Shown here piece after piece: positions 47,131 to 57,115 of a stretch of 64,000 nucleotides of DNA. The notes below the pieces were generated by a model. It did not search any database, was not told where the DNA came from, and worked only from the letters and a program-made list of their open reading frames with translations. The stretch covers positions 248,001 through 312,000 of the forward strand of contig NZ_BMCG01000001.1 in the NCBI RefSeq assembly GCF_014635065.1. Reading direction: 5' to 3'. A program made the translations under genes and the position numbers. The first letter of the stretch is position 1. Each line of letters starts with the position of its first letter. This stretch comes from Oxalicibacterium flavum. GTDB taxonomy: Bacteria > Pseudomonadota > Gammaproteobacteria > Burkholderiales > Burkholderiaceae_D.

Positions 47131-48402
47131 ATGCACGGACTGCTCTTGCCCCTTTCCTCCATCCTCAGCGGTACCGGGGTCATGGTGATCGGGGTCGGCC
47201 TGCTGTTCTCGGTGCTGGGCCTGCGCGCGGGGCTGGCGGAGTTTTCGAGCGCCGTCACCGGCCTCATCATGTCGGCCTATTTCGTCGGCTACATCCTCGG
47301 CACCATGCTGTGCCCGGCCCTCATCCATCGCGTCGGCCACATCCGCACCTTCGCCGCGATGGCGTCGATCGCCTCGACCATGCCGATCCTGCACGCACTA
47401 TGGGTTGATCCGTGGTTCTGGGGCCTGCTGCGGCTGATCACGGGCATCTGCATCGTCGGCCTTTACATCGTGATCGAAAGCTGGCTCAACGCGCTCGCGC
47501 CGAGCCGGCAGCGCGGCCGCATCTTCTCGATCTACATGTCGGTCACCTTCATCGCCCTCGCCATCGGGCAATGGCTGATCCTGGTCGGCGACAAGCTCGG
47601 CTTCGTACCGTTCGCGCTGGTGTCCATCCTGCTGTCGTTCGCATTGCTGCCGATCACGCTGACGCCGATCTCGCAGCCGGCTGCCGTCGAACGGCCGCGG
47701 CTCGACCTGCGCGCGCTGTACCGTATCTCGCCGATGGGCCTGGCCGGTGCCGTGGTCTCGGGCCTGCTCAACGGCTCGTTCTACGGACTCGGTGCGGCGT
47801 ATGCGCAGGGCGTGGGCTTCAGCGACGTCGGCGTCGCCACCTTCATGGCCGCCACCATCCTCGGCGGCGCCGCCTTCCAGTGGCCGGTCGGTCATTATTC
47901 GGACCGCCACGACCGGCGCTACGTGCTGCTGTGGATCTGCATCGTCAGCGCGGGGCTCGCCCTGCTCGGCTTCATGGCGTCGTTCTGGTCGGAGAACCTG
48001 TTGATTGCAATCGGCGCGCTGTACGGCGGCTTCGTCTTCACGCTATATGGCCTGAGCGTGGCGCACGTCAACGACCTGGTTGACAGTTCGCGCCTGCTCG
48101 AAGTGGCTGGCGGCCTGCTGCTGGTACACGGCATCGGCGCGGCGGTGGGACCGACCGTGGCCGGCGTGGTGATGGCGTGGCTGACGCCGCACAGCCTGAT
48201 GCTGATGTTCTCGCTGGTGCTGGGCTTGATGGCGGTCTATGCGGTGCAACGGATTCGCGCAGCGCCGCCGGTGCCGGAGGAAGAAAAATCGAGCTACGTG
48301 GTCATGACCGGTACCGCGCCGGCCGTCATGCAGGTGGACGTGGGCGAGGCCGCGGAAGAAGCACAGGCCGCGAACGATACCGCAGCGCCGACCGGGACCT
48401 GA
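47131..48402 (+). CDS. MFS transporter, YcaD-like
   Basis: A 423-residue MFS protein with twelve hydrophobic segments. FVGYILGTMLCPALIHRVGH and the IESWLNALAPSRQRGRIFSI segment are characteristic of the YcaD group; the second half has PVGHYSDRHDRRYVL. ATG 47131 is chosen since AGGA lies six bases before it; an in-frame TTG at 47113 lacks such a site. A polar C-terminal tail of about 50 residues follows. The substrate is unknown. Confidence 0.82.
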   Translation: MHGLLLPLSSILSGTGVMVIGVGLLFSVLGLRAGLAEFSSAVTGLIMSAYFVGYILGTMLCPALIHRVGHIRTFAAMASIASTMPILHALWVDPWFWGLLRLITGICIVGLYIVIESWLNALAPSRQRGRIFSIYMSVTFIALAIGQWLILVGDKLGFVPFALVSILLSFALLPITLTPISQPAAVERPRLDLRALYRISPMGLAGAVVSGLLNGSFYGLGAAYAQGVGFSDVGVATFMAATILGGAAFQWPVGHYSDRHDRRYVLLWICIVSAGLALLGFMASFWSENLLIAIGALYGGFVFTLYGLSVAHVNDLVDSSRLLEVAGGLLLVHGIGAAVGPTVAGVVMAWLTPHSLMLMFSLVLGLMAVYAVQRIRAAPPVPEEEKSSYVVMTGTAPAVMQVDVGEAAEEAQAANDTAAPTGT

Positions 48403-48417
48403 CGCCGCCCGTTCCGG

Positions 48418-49323
48418 TTATTCGTCGACCGGTTCCTGCGGCTCGCCGAGTAGCACCGGCGGCACGTAGCTTGCCAGCAGCGCTTCGCGACTGGCCGGCG
48501 TTTCGAGGCTGATGCGGCCCAGCGCGCCGCTGCGGTAATCCTGCAGGAAGGTGTGCGCGGCCTTTTCCAGGTCGAAGTCGCCGCCCTTGATGCGATAGGC
48601 GCGGCGCTGCGCGATGCCTTCGATCACGCCGACGCCATCGACGCCCTCGGTCTGGAAGCCGTAGCGCGCCGTCAGCAGCTTCGGATAATGTTCCAGCAGC
48701 AAGTCGGCGAGGAAGGTCGCGACCTCCTCCTCGATCAGTGCATTGCTGCCGATCGCATGGCTGGCCGCCAGCATCAGGCCGTCGGTCGGATGCTCGATCT
48801 TGGGCCACATCATGCCCGGCGTATCGGTCAGCACCATGTTGTTGCCGAGATAAAGCCGCTGCTGGGTCTTGGTCACGGCCGGCTCGTCGCCGACCTTGGC
48901 CACGCGCTTCTTGAGCAGCGCATTCATCAGCGTCGATTTGCCGACGTTGGGAATGCCCATGATCATCATGCGCAGCGGCTTCAGCGCCGTGCCGCGATGC
49001 GGCGCGATCTTCATCGCCAGGCCCGGTACCTTCCCCACGTCGGCCGGCTTCTTGCACGACAGCGCCACCGCCGTCACGTCCTTCTGCGCATTGTAGAAGT
49101 CCAGCCACAGTTTGGTCGCGTGGGGATCGGCCAGATCGGCCTTGTTGAGGATCTTCAGGCAAGGGCGCTGACGCGCCTTGCGCAACTCCTCGATCATCGG
49201 ATTGCGGCTGGCCTGCGGAATGCGCGCATCCAGCACCTCGATGATCATGTCGGTCTTTTCCATGGTTTCCGCCGCCTTCTTGCGGGCGGCGTTCATGTGA
49301 CCGGGGAACCACTGTATGGACAT
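48418..49323 (-). CDS. ylqF: YlqF/RbgA-type ribosome assembly GTPase
   Basis: A 301-residue circularly permuted GTPase: G4 NKAD comes first (LKILNKADLAD), followed by G1 GIPNVGKST and G3 DTPGMMW. The start FPGHMNAARKKAAE is the family hallmark. In Bacillus, RbgA acts late in 50S ribosome assembly; betaproteobacterial members are thought to act likewise. It is convergent with the MFS gene, with 15 bases between stops. Confidence 0.9.
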   Translation of the reverse strand: MSIQWFPGHMNAARKKAAETMEKTDMIIEVLDARIPQASRNPMIEELRKARQRPCLKILNKADLADPHATKLWLDFYNAQKDVTAVALSCKKPADVGKVPGLAMKIAPHRGTALKPLRMMIMGIPNVGKSTLMNALLKKRVAKVGDEPAVTKTQQRLYLGNNMVLTDTPGMMWPKIEHPTDGLMLAASHAIGSNALIEEEVATFLADLLLEHYPKLLTARYGFQTEGVDGVGVIEGIAQRRAYRIKGGDFDLEKAAHTFLQDYRSGALGRISLETPASREALLASYVPPVLLGEPQEPVDE

Positions 49324-49609
49324 GCGAGATTTCTTGAAGGGAAGCAGCCGCTATTCTACCCGCTCGCGCCCCTCCGCTTTCGCGGAAATGCCCGGAAATA
49401 CCGGCCGCAGGCCAAAATCGGGCCTCATCCGACGTCAATGTCACACTCACGTCACATCTGCCGGGCATCATGCCGGGCATGCACAACGCCAACGGGGCCG
49501 GCGTGATCGAGGCCTCGACCAATTCCCTTGTGCGGCACATGCCTGCAACCATCGTCCCGCCGCGCAGCCGCATTCCCCTTCCGGACGGCGGCGCGCTCCG
49601 CACCGCCGC

Positions 49610-50623
49610 ATGAATCCTCCACCCGTTGAATACGGCGCCGACCGCTCGGGCCTGATCTGGGGCTTCCTGTTCGGCCGCGGCGACGGCGCCATTCCCATCG
49701 ACTCGAACCGCGCCATCGCCTGGCTGGCGGAACGCAGGAACGACGACGAATTCGTCTGGCTGCACCTGAACCTGGCCCACGCGGCGACCGAGAAATGGCT
49801 GCGCGAGCATGTTGGCGTGACCGACGAATTCCATGCCGCGCTGCACGACGGTTCGCGCTCGACGCGCATCGAACTGGCCGACGGCACGCTGGTGGCCGTA
49901 CTCAACGACGTGCTGCACAGCTTTTCGCTCGATTCGGCCGAGACCGCCACGCTCTGGCTCAGCGTCTCGCGCCACGTGCTCATCACCGTGCGCCGCACGC
50001 CGCTGAAATCCATCGAACGGCTGCGGCAGGCGGTCGAGGCCGGTGCCGGCATTCCCTCCACCGTGGCCCTGCTGGTCCACCTGCTGCACGACCAGGGCGA
50101 CGTACTGGTGCGTATCGTGCGCGATGCCGTCACGCGCGTCGACAGCGCCGAAGACAATCTGCTCGCCGGACAGCTCACGCACCAGCGCAGCAAACTCGGC
50201 CTGCTGCGGCGCGTGCTGGTGCGCCTGCAGCGCCTGCTGGCACCGGAGCCGGCTGCCCTGTTCCGCCTGCTGCAACGCCCGCCGGCGTGGATGGCGGAAC
50301 GCGACGTGCAGGACCTGCGGCAGGCGACAGAGGAATTCACGGTGGTGCTCAACGACCTCAGTTCGCTGCAGGAACGCATCAAGCTGCTGCAGGAGGAGAT
50401 CGCCGCACAGGTCAACGAAAAGAACAGCCGCAGCCTGTTCGTGCTGACCATCGTCACCGTGCTGGCGCTGCCGATCAATATCATCGCCGGCCTGCTCGGC
50501 ATGAACGTCGGCGGCATCCCGCTCGCCGAGGACGATCATGGCTTCTGGCTGGTGGCCGGCATCGTCGCCACCTTTACCGTCATCGCATGCTGGATCGTGG
50601 TGCGTCGGCAGAACAGGGAATGA
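49610..50623 (+). CDS. zntB: CorA-family zinc transporter, ZntB-like
   Basis: A 337-residue CorA-superfamily protein with a large cytoplasmic domain and two C-terminal membrane helices. The signature GMN occurs in LLGMNVGGIP. The N-terminal SGLIWGFLFGRGDGA and LNDLSSLQERIKLLQEEIAA match the ZntB group, which moves zinc. It is preceded by a 286-base gap without other features I can support and followed by a MoxR operon 131 bases on. Confidence 0.83.
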   Translation: MNPPPVEYGADRSGLIWGFLFGRGDGAIPIDSNRAIAWLAERRNDDEFVWLHLNLAHAATEKWLREHVGVTDEFHAALHDGSRSTRIELADGTLVAVLNDVLHSFSLDSAETATLWLSVSRHVLITVRRTPLKSIERLRQAVEAGAGIPSTVALLVHLLHDQGDVLVRIVRDAVTRVDSAEDNLLAGQLTHQRSKLGLLRRVLVRLQRLLAPEPAALFRLLQRPPAWMAERDVQDLRQATEEFTVVLNDLSSLQERIKLLQEEIAAQVNEKNSRSLFVLTIVTVLALPINIIAGLLGMNVGGIPLAEDDHGFWLVAGIVATFTVIACWIVVRRQNRE

Positions 50624-50754
50624 ACCCACGCGACTTCGCGCCAGACCCGACGTTCCCTCGCAGCAACAAACTCGCATAGAATTCGGAAGGTCCGTCCTTG
50701 CCGGACCCGGCCGGCCGCATGGTGCCTCCCTTCCCTTTCTTACGGAATATCGCA

Positions 50755-51675
50755 ATGTTCTCCAAAGTGCATGCAGTCGCCCGACAGGTCGGCGAGATCG
50801 TGGTCGGCAAGGAAACGCAGGTGCGCCAGGCACTGGCATGTCTGCTGGCCGGCGGCCATCTGCTGATCGAGGACGTGCCGGGCGTCGGCAAGACCACGCT
50901 CGCGCATGCGCTGGCAATTTCGCTCGGCCTGCAATTCAATCGCCAGCAGTTCACCAGCGACCTGCTGCCGGCCGACGTGATCGGCATCTCGATCTTCGAC
51001 CGCGAGAAAAGCAGCTTCGTGTTCCATCCCGGTCCGGTCTTCACGCAAGTCCTGCTGGCCGACGAGATCAATCGCGCCACGCCCAAGGCGCAATCCGCGC
51101 TGCTCGAGGCAATGGAAGAACGGCAGGTGACCGCGGACGGCGTCACGCGTGCATTGCCGGAACCGTTCTTCGTCATCGCCACCCAGAATCCGACGCACCA
51201 GCTCGGTACCTTCCCGCTGCCGGAATCGCAGATGGATCGCTTCATGATGTGCATCTCGCTCGGCTATCCTGATGCCGCTGCAGAACGGGCGCTGCTGCTC
51301 GGAGAAGACCGGCGCCTGCTGATGAAATCGCTGCCGGTGGCCATGCGTCCGCACGACCTTCTCGACGCGCAGGCCGCGCTGCGCGAGATCCACGTCGCGC
51401 CCGCGCTGGTCGATTACCTGCAAGCGCTGGCGCAGGCATCGCGCGAAAACGGCATGTTTGCCGAAGGCCTGAGCCCGCGCGCCGCCATCGCCCTGCTGCA
51501 GGCCGCGCGCGCCTGGGCCGCGCTGGAAGGCCGCAACCACGTGCTTCCGGAAGATGTGCAGGCCGTACTGGTGCCAGTGGCCGCGCATCGCCTGCGCCCC
51601 GTCAAGTCGGCTTCCGGCAGCGCGCTCGGCAGCCGCGATCTGGTCGTGCAATTGATGAAGTCGGTCGCGGTCTGA
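50755..51675 (+). CDS. MoxR-family AAA+ ATPase
   Basis: A 306-residue MoxR ATPase with Walker A DVPGVGKTT, Walker B VLLADEINRA, and the MoxR segments PKAQSALLEAMEERQVT and FFVIATQNPTHQLGTFPLPE. MoxR proteins act as chaperones for partner proteins, usually of the DUF58/VWA type, as encoded next here. ATG 50755 starts the conserved part. First gene of the MoxR-DUF58-transglutaminase-MltB run. Confidence 0.9.
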   Translation: MFSKVHAVARQVGEIVVGKETQVRQALACLLAGGHLLIEDVPGVGKTTLAHALAISLGLQFNRQQFTSDLLPADVIGISIFDREKSSFVFHPGPVFTQVLLADEINRATPKAQSALLEAMEERQVTADGVTRALPEPFFVIATQNPTHQLGTFPLPESQMDRFMMCISLGYPDAAAERALLLGEDRRLLMKSLPVAMRPHDLLDAQAALREIHVAPALVDYLQALAQASRENGMFAEGLSPRAAIALLQAARAWAALEGRNHVLPEDVQAVLVPVAAHRLRPVKSASGSALGSRDLVVQLMKSVAV

Positions 51676-51691
51676 CGTCACCTTTCATCCC

Positions 51692-52693
51692 GTGCCCAGG
51701 TTCCCCACGTCCGCCGCACCGGTGACAGCCGTCAGACGCTGGCTGCGCGCACAGCTGTTTCGTAAGCGTACTACAGAAGCGGGAGAAGTCTTGCTGACCC
51801 GGCAACGCGTCTTCATCGTGCCGACCCGTGCCGGGCTGATCTATGGCGTCATGCTGATCGTGCTGTTCCTGTGTTCGATCAATTACAGTCTGAGTCTCGG
51901 CTTTGCGCTGACCTTTCTGCTGACGGCCTGCGCCGTGGTGGACATGGTCCTCACCTGGCGCAACCTCGTGCAACTGAGCCTGTCGGCCGGCCGCACCCAG
52001 TCCGTCTTTGCCAGCGAAGTCGCGCGGTTTCCGCTACATCTTCACAACCGGCGGCAACAGGATCGCCACGCGTTGCACATCGGTTTTACGGATGACGCTC
52101 TGCCCGAACTCGAACAGGCGGTCGACGTCACCGGTCACGCCAGCGCCACTGTCATGCTCGGCCTGCGCACGCAGACGCGCGGCTGGCGCGCCGCACCGCG
52201 CATCCGCTTGCGCACCAGTTTTCCGCTGGGGTTGTTCCGTGCCTGGAGCTACTGGCAGCCGGATGCCCGCGTGCTGGTCTATCCGATGCCCGAAGCCGGC
52301 GAACCGCCGCTGCCGCTGGATACGGGTGGCAGCGAAGCCGGACAGGGCATGGCCGGCAACGACGACTTTGCCGGCATTCGCGCATGGCAGGCCGGCGATT
52401 CGATGCGTCACATGGCATGGCGCCAGATCGCACGCAATGCAGATGGCGCATTGGTCACCAAGCAGTTCGAGGGCGGCACGACCGGCCTGCTGGTGCTGGA
52501 TTATGCGCAACTGCCGGACCACCTGGATACCGAACAAAAGCTGTCGCGCATGACGCGCTGGGTTCTGATGGCCGAATCGCTGGGCGCGCCCTACGGCTTC
52601 GTGCTCGGCAATACGAGGCTGCCGGCGGATACAGGACCCGGTCATCTCGCCGCCTGCCTGCAGGCGCTTGCCCTGTACGGACACCGCGCATGA
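51692..52693 (+). CDS. DUF58 membrane protein
   Basis: A 333-residue protein with two membrane segments near residues 50-90 and a cytoplasmic or periplasmic DUF58 region with DDFAGIRAWQAGDSMRHMAW, the family hallmark. The start is a GTG at 51692, 16 bases after the MoxR stop. DUF58 proteins occur with MoxR and transglutaminase genes; the biochemical role is not established. Confidence 0.82.
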   Translation: MPRFPTSAAPVTAVRRWLRAQLFRKRTTEAGEVLLTRQRVFIVPTRAGLIYGVMLIVLFLCSINYSLSLGFALTFLLTACAVVDMVLTWRNLVQLSLSAGRTQSVFASEVARFPLHLHNRRQQDRHALHIGFTDDALPELEQAVDVTGHASATVMLGLRTQTRGWRAAPRIRLRTSFPLGLFRAWSYWQPDARVLVYPMPEAGEPPLPLDTGGSEAGQGMAGNDDFAGIRAWQAGDSMRHMAWRQIARNADGALVTKQFEGGTTGLLVLDYAQLPDHLDTEQKLSRMTRWVLMAESLGAPYGFVLGNTRLPADTGPGHLAACLQALALYGHRA

Positions 52694-54717
52694 ATGCCTT
52701 TACCAAGTTCTCGCAGGCGCTGCGCCCCGGTAGTCGTCTGCGCAGCTTCGTCATCTCGCGCGACAAGAGCGATACCCTGCTGCTCCTGTTTGCCTGCGTG
52801 CTGGTGCTGGCGCCGCACAGCCTGCAGCTGCCAGGCTGGATCGGCGCCACGGCCACCGTTCTGCTTGCATGGCGCGGCTGGATCACCTTTCGCGGCAACC
52901 GCATGCCGTCGCGCTGGCTGCTGTTGCCGCTCGCGCTCGCCGCCATGGGCGGCATCTATCTGGAATTCCGTACCTTTTTCGGACAGGAGGCCGGCGTCGC
53001 CACGCTGGTGCTGCTGCTGACCTTCAAGCTGCTCGAAATGCGCGCCAGACGCGATCTGTTCGCCGTCGTGTTTCTCGCCTTCTTCCTGCTGCTGGCGCGC
53101 TTCCTTGCATCGCAGACGATTGCCGATGCGGCGCTGACCATCGTCAGCGTCGTCGTACTGATGACGGCACAGTTGTCGTTCCAATATACGGGCGCGGTCC
53201 CGCCATTGCGCAAGCGCCTGCGTTTCAGCGCCACGATCGTCGCCCTGGCCGTACCGTTAACGATCGTCCTGTTCGTTCTCTTTCCGCGCGTGCAGGGTCC
53301 GCTGTGGGCCATGCCGGGCCAGACGCACAGCGCGCGCAGCGGCCTGTCGGACAGCATGTCGCCCGGCAACATCTCGCAACTCGCGCTGTCGGACGAGATC
53401 GCGTTCCGCGCAAAATTCGTCGGCGACGCACCGCCGCAGCACGCCTTGTACTGGCGCGGCATCATGCTCGACGCCTACGATGGCAAGACCTGGCGGCGCG
53501 ATTCGCGTCCACATGGCCATGCCGATCACAGCGAACACCACGGCCCCGCCGTGCGCTACCAGATCACACAGGAAGCGAGTCGCCAGCCTTGGCTGTTCGC
53601 ACTGGAACTGCCGGCCATGGCGCCGCAGCTTGACGGCAACCCCGTGCACCTGACGTCCGATCTTCAGCTCGCCACCGCGCGCCCCGTCAACGAACGCATC
53701 CGCTACGACATAGTGTCGTATCCGGCCGCCGTGCTGCAAGACCATGCCCGCGCCGAATCGATGGACGGCTGGCGGCAACTGCCGGCCAACCGTCATCCAC
53801 GCACACTGGCACTCGCAGCATCCATCCGCGCGCAGCATGCCGACGACGCGGCAAGGATCACGGCCGTGCTGTCGATGTTCCGTACCCAACCCTTCCGTTA
53901 CACGCTGCAACCGCCGCTGCTGGAAGGCGACGGCGTCGATGCGTTTCTGTTCGATACGCGTGCCGGTTTCTGCGAGCACTACGCCGGCGCCTTCGCGGTG
54001 CTGATGCGCGCCATGGGTATTCCGGCGCGCATCGTGACTGGCTACCAGGGCGGACAACTGAACCCGGCCGACGGCTTCATGACCATCCGCCAATCAGATG
54101 CGCATGCCTGGGCCGAGGCATGGCTGCCGGCACGCGGCTGGATACGCGTCGATCCCACCGCCGCGGTCGCGCCCGAGCGCATCGAACGCAGCGCCGCGAG
54201 CGTGCCGCGCTCAACGCCGGTACTGGGTGGACTCGTCAATCTGGAGGTCGGACCGGATTCCTGGTTGCACGGCCTGCGCTTCCGCTGGGAGGCGCTCAAC
54301 AATGGCTGGAACCAGTGGGTGCTCGACTACACGCCGGCACGGCAAAAGAGTTTGCTCCGCGCACTGGGCTTCGATAACATCGACTGGAAGACGATGACCG
54401 TGCTGGCGGCGCTGATCGGCGGACTGACGGTGTTGCTGACAATCATGTTTGTGAGCAGCGGCAGGCAGCCGGCCGATCCGGTGGACAGACTGTACGCGGC
54501 GTTCTGCAAGCGCATCGCGCGTCGCGGTTATCCGCGGCACACGCATGAAGGACCGGACGCCTATGCCCGCCGCCTGCTTACGGACTCACGTCTCGACGAG
54601 AATGAACTTCTTGCCGCGCAAACCTTTCTGAACCTGTATGCGGAATATCGTTACGGTTACGACCGGCCGTCTTCCACCAGAACAACACTACAATCGCTGC
54701 TGAAACGAATTCGATGA
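52690..54717 (+). CDS. TgpA-type membrane transglutaminase-like protein
   Basis: A 675-residue protein with several N-terminal membrane segments, a periplasmic transglutaminase-like domain with the Cys-His-Asp triad (AGFCEHYAGAF, SDAHAWAEAW, WIRVDPTAAV), and a C-terminal membrane helix plus DUF4129-type tail. It matches the Pseudomonas TgpA layout. It overlaps the DUF58 stop by ATGA. Partner of MoxR/DUF58, probably acting on envelope proteins; the substrate is unknown. Confidence 0.87.
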   Translation: MNAFTKFSQALRPGSRLRSFVISRDKSDTLLLLFACVLVLAPHSLQLPGWIGATATVLLAWRGWITFRGNRMPSRWLLLPLALAAMGGIYLEFRTFFGQEAGVATLVLLLTFKLLEMRARRDLFAVVFLAFFLLLARFLASQTIADAALTIVSVVVLMTAQLSFQYTGAVPPLRKRLRFSATIVALAVPLTIVLFVLFPRVQGPLWAMPGQTHSARSGLSDSMSPGNISQLALSDEIAFRAKFVGDAPPQHALYWRGIMLDAYDGKTWRRDSRPHGHADHSEHHGPAVRYQITQEASRQPWLFALELPAMAPQLDGNPVHLTSDLQLATARPVNERIRYDIVSYPAAVLQDHARAESMDGWRQLPANRHPRTLALAASIRAQHADDAARITAVLSMFRTQPFRYTLQPPLLEGDGVDAFLFDTRAGFCEHYAGAFAVLMRAMGIPARIVTGYQGGQLNPADGFMTIRQSDAHAWAEAWLPARGWIRVDPTAAVAPERIERSAASVPRSTPVLGGLVNLEVGPDSWLHGLRFRWEALNNGWNQWVLDYTPARQKSLLRALGFDNIDWKTMTVLAALIGGLTVLLTIMFVSSGRQPADPVDRLYAAFCKRIARRGYPRHTHEGPDAYARRLLTDSRLDENELLAAQTFLNLYAEYRYGYDRPSSTRTTLQSLLKRIR

Positions 54718-55850
54718 CATTTTCTCCGCTTGCCCGTCCCCTTCTTCCTCTCCTGAGCCTTTCCTCGATCCTGCTGCTGGCCGCCTGCGCTTCCACCACC
54801 GAAGCCAGCCGCAACAACGCCGTCGAACCGCCTACCGCCAAAGCGGCTCCGACGCCATCGCCTGCCGCGACGGTCACCCCGGTGCAGGGCGACGAGTTCG
54901 CCAACTTCGCGCAATGGAAAGAGGTCGATGTTTTCATCGACGAGATGGTCGCCAAGCACGGTTTTGAGCGCCGCCAGTTGCAGGCCACGCTCAACAAGAC
55001 CCACTACGTTGACCGCGCCATCCAGTTGATGAAACCCGCGCCGCCCGGCAAGCCCAAGAACTGGGCCGCCTACCGCGCGCGCTTCGTCGAGCCGGTGCGC
55101 ATCAAGGCCGGCACCGCCTTCTGGAGCAAATATGCAGGCGCGCTGCGCCGTGCCGAATCGCAATACGGCGTACCGGCCGAGATCATCGTCGCCATCATTG
55201 GCGTGGAAACGGTCTATGGCCGCAACACCGGCAACTTCCGCGTGATGGATGCGATCACGACGCTGGCCTTCTCGTACCCGGATACGCCGAACCGCACGGC
55301 GCGCATGGCCTATTTCCGTGGCGAACTGGAAAACACGCTGCTGTTCGCGCGCGACGAGAAGATCGATCCGTTCTCGCTGCTCGGCTCGTATGCAGGCGCG
55401 ATCGGCTGGCCGCAGTTCATGCCGGGCAGCATTCGCAAGTACGCGGTGGATTTCGATGGCGACGGCCACATCGATCTGCGCAATTCGCCGGTCGATGCGA
55501 TCGGCAGCGTCGCGCATTTCCTGGTCGAGCACGGCTGGCAGCGCGGCGAACCGATCGCCTTTCCCGCCAAGGCCGATTCCGCGCGTGGCGAATGGCAGCG
55601 TTTCCTCAATCAGGGGCTGGAAGCGAAATACAGCCTGCAGGAACTGCAGGCAGCCGGCGTGACGCCGACCGTGGCGGCACCGGCCAACATGCCGTATGGA
55701 CTGGTGGATCTGCAGAATGGCGAGGCGCCGACCGAATACTGGCTGGGCGCCGCCAACTTCTTCGCCATCACGCAATACAACCGCAGCTTCTTCTACGCCA
55801 TGTCGGTCAACGAACTCGGCAAGGCGCTGCGCACGGCACGCAACTTCTGA
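54714..55850 (+). CDS. mltB: Membrane-bound lytic murein transglycosylase B
   Basis: A 378-residue lipoprotein with lipobox LLAAC. The catalytic Glu lies in IIVAIIGVETVYGRNTG, and the later SYAGAIGWPQFMPGSIRKYA and DFDGDGHIDLRNSPVDAIGS are MltB hallmarks. It cleaves peptidoglycan glycan strands to anhydro ends at the outer membrane. The start overlaps the transglutaminase stop by ATGA, which places wall turnover under the same translation unit. Confidence 0.92.
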   Translation: MTFSPLARPLLPLLSLSSILLLAACASTTEASRNNAVEPPTAKAAPTPSPAATVTPVQGDEFANFAQWKEVDVFIDEMVAKHGFERRQLQATLNKTHYVDRAIQLMKPAPPGKPKNWAAYRARFVEPVRIKAGTAFWSKYAGALRRAESQYGVPAEIIVAIIGVETVYGRNTGNFRVMDAITTLAFSYPDTPNRTARMAYFRGELENTLLFARDEKIDPFSLLGSYAGAIGWPQFMPGSIRKYAVDFDGDGHIDLRNSPVDAIGSVAHFLVEHGWQRGEPIAFPAKADSARGEWQRFLNQGLEAKYSLQELQAAGVTPTVAAPANMPYGLVDLQNGEAPTEYWLGAANFFAITQYNRSFFYAMSVNELGKALRTARNF

Positions 55851-55857
55851 TGGAATC

Positions 55858-56412
55858 TCAGCGCTGGGCGGTCGCCGGCGCCTTCAACGTATCGAGGGAA
55901 ACCGGGACCGATTCAGCCGCGGCGGTAATCCACGCCTGGGCATCCTGAATCGTGCATTGCAGCTGCATCGTGCGTTGCGCCAGCCGTCCCAGCGCCTGGC
56001 TGGTCTCGGCAGGCACCTGATAAACCTCCAGATTCCGGGCGCGCTCCACGCGCGAGCCGATCTGCGACCACCAGATGTGACTGGTCGCGCTGTAGCTATA
56101 GATCACGACGCGCTCGGCGCGGCCGCACGCCTTCATGATGCGCTTGTCGTCGGGCTGGCCGACCTCTATCCACAGATCGATGGCACCGGTCAGATCCTTC
56201 TGCCACAGATCCGGTTCGTCATCCGCACTCAGCCCCTTGCCGAAGCTCAATGCCGGATCGGCATGCAGGGCAAATGCCAGCACGCGCATCATCATGCGTT
56301 CGTCGGTTTCGGATGGATGACGCGCGAGCGTCAATGCGTGCGTATCGTAGTAATGCCGGTCCATGTCGGCAATCTGCAGATCGGCTTTGAAGATGGTGGA
56401 TTTGAGCGCCAT
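55858..56412 (-). CDS. yaeQ: YaeQ-family protein
   Basis: A 184-residue YaeQ protein, beginning MALKSTIFKADLQIADMDRH, with HPSETDERMMMRVLAFAL and LWIEVGQPDDKRI, both family hallmarks. ATG 56412 is chosen as the conserved start. YaeQ has a PD-(D/E)XK-like nuclease fold; its function is not established. It converges on mltB with 7 bases between stops. Confidence 0.9.
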   Translation of the reverse strand: MALKSTIFKADLQIADMDRHYYDTHALTLARHPSETDERMMMRVLAFALHADPALSFGKGLSADDEPDLWQKDLTGAIDLWIEVGQPDDKRIMKACGRAERVVIYSYSATSHIWWSQIGSRVERARNLEVYQVPAETSQALGRLAQRTMQLQCTIQDAQAWITAAAESVPVSLDTLKAPATAQR

Positions 56413-56527
56413 ATGCCAGAGAGAAAATGAATGCGCTCGCAAGGATAGCCTATCCGCCTTCGGCACACGAGGTTTTCACGCATTGCACGGGATCAAGGTG
56501 CACAGGACGCCGCATTACAATACGGAC

Positions 56528-57115
56528 ATGAAAACGGATTCATCTTCGCCGCAGCAAGCGGCTTCGCACGCAGAAATCATCGACGCCACCCGCATCTGGC
56601 TGGAGCGTGCCGTGATCGGCCTCAATCTCTGCCCGTTCGCCAAAGCGGTCCACGTCAAACAGCAGATACGCTATGTCGTCAGCGAGGCCGCCGATACGGA
56701 CGGACTGCTCGCGGAACTCGATCGCGAACTGGCGCTGCTCCAGACGACCGATCCTGCCGGGACAGACACCACGCTGCTAATCCTGCCAACCCTGTTGCAG
56801 GACTTTCTCGACTACAACGATTTTCTCGATCTTGCAGACCTGCAAATAGATGCAGCCGGCTTGCGGGGCGAGCTTCAGATCGCCAGTTTCCACCCCGACT
56901 ATCAGTTTGCGGGGACCAATCCGGATGCCATTGAAAACTTTACCAACCGCTCGCCCTATCCCATCCTGCATCTGCTGCGCGAAGCCAGCATCGATCGTGC
57001 CGTCGCAGCCTTTCCGGAAGCGGAAGATATTTTTGAAAGGAATATCGACACACTGCGCACACTGGGTCACGCAGGCTGGCATGCGCTGATGCAGGCGCCG
57101 CCAGGGGAAAATTAA
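56528..57115 (+). CDS. DUF1415 family protein
   Basis: A 195-residue protein. WLERAVIGLNLCPFAKAVHV near residues 23-43 with a lone conserved Cys, then LLILPTLLQDFLDYNDFLDL and YPILHLLREASI, are DUF1415 hallmarks. It is divergent from yaeQ across a 115-bp gap. The role of the family is unknown. Confidence 0.85.
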   Translation: MKTDSSSPQQAASHAEIIDATRIWLERAVIGLNLCPFAKAVHVKQQIRYVVSEAADTDGLLAELDRELALLQTTDPAGTDTTLLILPTLLQDFLDYNDFLDLADLQIDAAGLRGELQIASFHPDYQFAGTNPDAIENFTNRSPYPILHLLREASIDRAVAAFPEAEDIFERNIDTLRTLGHAGWHALMQAPPGEN

